Assembly: GCA_026415535.1 (NCBI GenBank)
Contig: JAOAGX010000153.1
Span: 1 to 5,785 of the forward strand
DNA length: 5,785 nt
Reading direction: 5' to 3'
From: Armatimonadota bacterium
GTDB taxonomy: Bacteria > Armatimonadota > UBA5829
Positions 5,544 to 5,785 of the stretch are shown here, piece by piece. The notes under the pieces are model-generated. The model searched no databases. It was not told the DNA's origin and saw only the letters and a list, made by a program, of their open reading frames with translations. Every line of letters begins with the position of its first letter. Within the stretch, counting starts at the first letter, position 1. Made by a program: the position numbers and the translations under genes.

Positions 5544-5785
5544 TTGCCTATGAGTAAGATCAGAGTGGGAATCATAGGAGTCGGAGGAATCTCCTACGGT
5601 CATATTAAGAATTTCCTAGCTTCGCCTGACGCTGAAATAGTCGGGCTTGTAGACACCGATCCCAACCGTATTGAGACAGCTATCAAGCAATTTCCAGAAC
5701 TAAAGGACATACCAACGTACCGCGACTATCGAGACATGATCAGCCGCGACGACCTAGATGCGGTTCAGATCAATACGCCGCACAC
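5544..5785 (+). CDS. Gfo/Idh/MocA-family NAD(P)-dependent oxidoreductase, N-terminal part (3' end cut off)
   Basis: About 80 residues are visible before the window ends in frame. They form the start of a Rossmann fold: KIRVGIIGVGGIS with the glycine-rich dinucleotide-binding loop, YGHIKNFL in the following helix, then EIVGLVDTDPNRIETA, where the acidic residues after the second strand suggest NAD binding. The later TYRDYRDMISRDDLDAVQINTPH matches the strand that carries the N-x-T-P/H-type motif of this family. Members reduce or oxidise sugars, inositols and related compounds; the substrate-specific C-terminal domain is missing, so no substrate can be named. I chose TTG 5544 because of Shine-Dalgarno spacing; ATG 5550 also gives a normal N-terminus. 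The gene stands 238 nt after kdsA with its own candidate promoter, so a role in Kdo synthesis is not implied. Confidence 0.88.
   Translation, partial: MPMSKIRVGIIGVGGISYGHIKNFLASPDAEIVGLVDTDPNRIETAIKQFPELKDIPTYRDYRDMISRDDLDAVQINTPH

Noticed and set aside
1..5785. CRISPR array, tRNA/rRNA genes, insertion sequence or phage remnant
   Set aside because: No regularly spaced repeats, tRNA-like folds, transposase motifs or terminal inverted repeats were seen.

Overview
The window looks like chromosomal DNA of a Gram-negative-type (LPS-making) bacterium with roughly balanced base composition. It carries genes for two consecutive steps of Kdo (3-deoxy-D-manno-octulosonate) synthesis, so the host has or had a Kdo-containing outer membrane. 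The mix of a secreted PQQ-type propeller protein, probable TTG starts and a Gfo/Idh/MocA oxidoreductase would fit Armatimonadota or a similar poorly cultured phylum. That placement is an impression, not something the sequence proves. All supported genes lie on the + strand.

Layout. Bases 1-429 hold the 3' end of an unrecognised, beta-rich, Thr/Ser-rich protein. Bases 430-814 are non-coding: a 7-bp tandem repeat, a strong 31-nt hairpin near 605-635, and a very good sigma-70-type promoter (TTGACG, 17-bp spacer, TATAAT at 741-769). This promoter drives a gene (815-2569) for an exported eight-bladed PQQ-like beta-propeller with an Ig-like domain and a long proline-rich tail. After 27 nt come dprA (2597-3694), kdsB (3720-4442, with an alternative TTG start at 3696) and, 32 nt further, kdsA (4475-5305). 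The tight spacing and lack of terminators suggest one transcript from about 776 through kdsA. A 238-bp gap with a palindrome and a weak promoter candidate follows. The window ends inside the N-terminal Rossmann domain of a Gfo/Idh/MocA-family oxidoreductase (5544 onward).

How the genes fit together. KdsA makes Kdo-8-phosphate from arabinose-5-phosphate and PEP. After dephosphorylation by an enzyme not in this window, KdsB activates Kdo as CMP-Kdo for lipid A/LPS core assembly. DprA handles incoming single-stranded DNA with RecA and has no biochemical link to Kdo, so its place here looks like operon convenience. The propeller protein probably acts at the cell envelope; its role is unknown.

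I do not see a clear new biological system. The points most worth a second look are the propeller/Ig/polyproline architecture, a possible pairing between its polyproline-coding RNA and the dprA ribosome-binding site, and the two hairpin or palindromic elements in the gaps.
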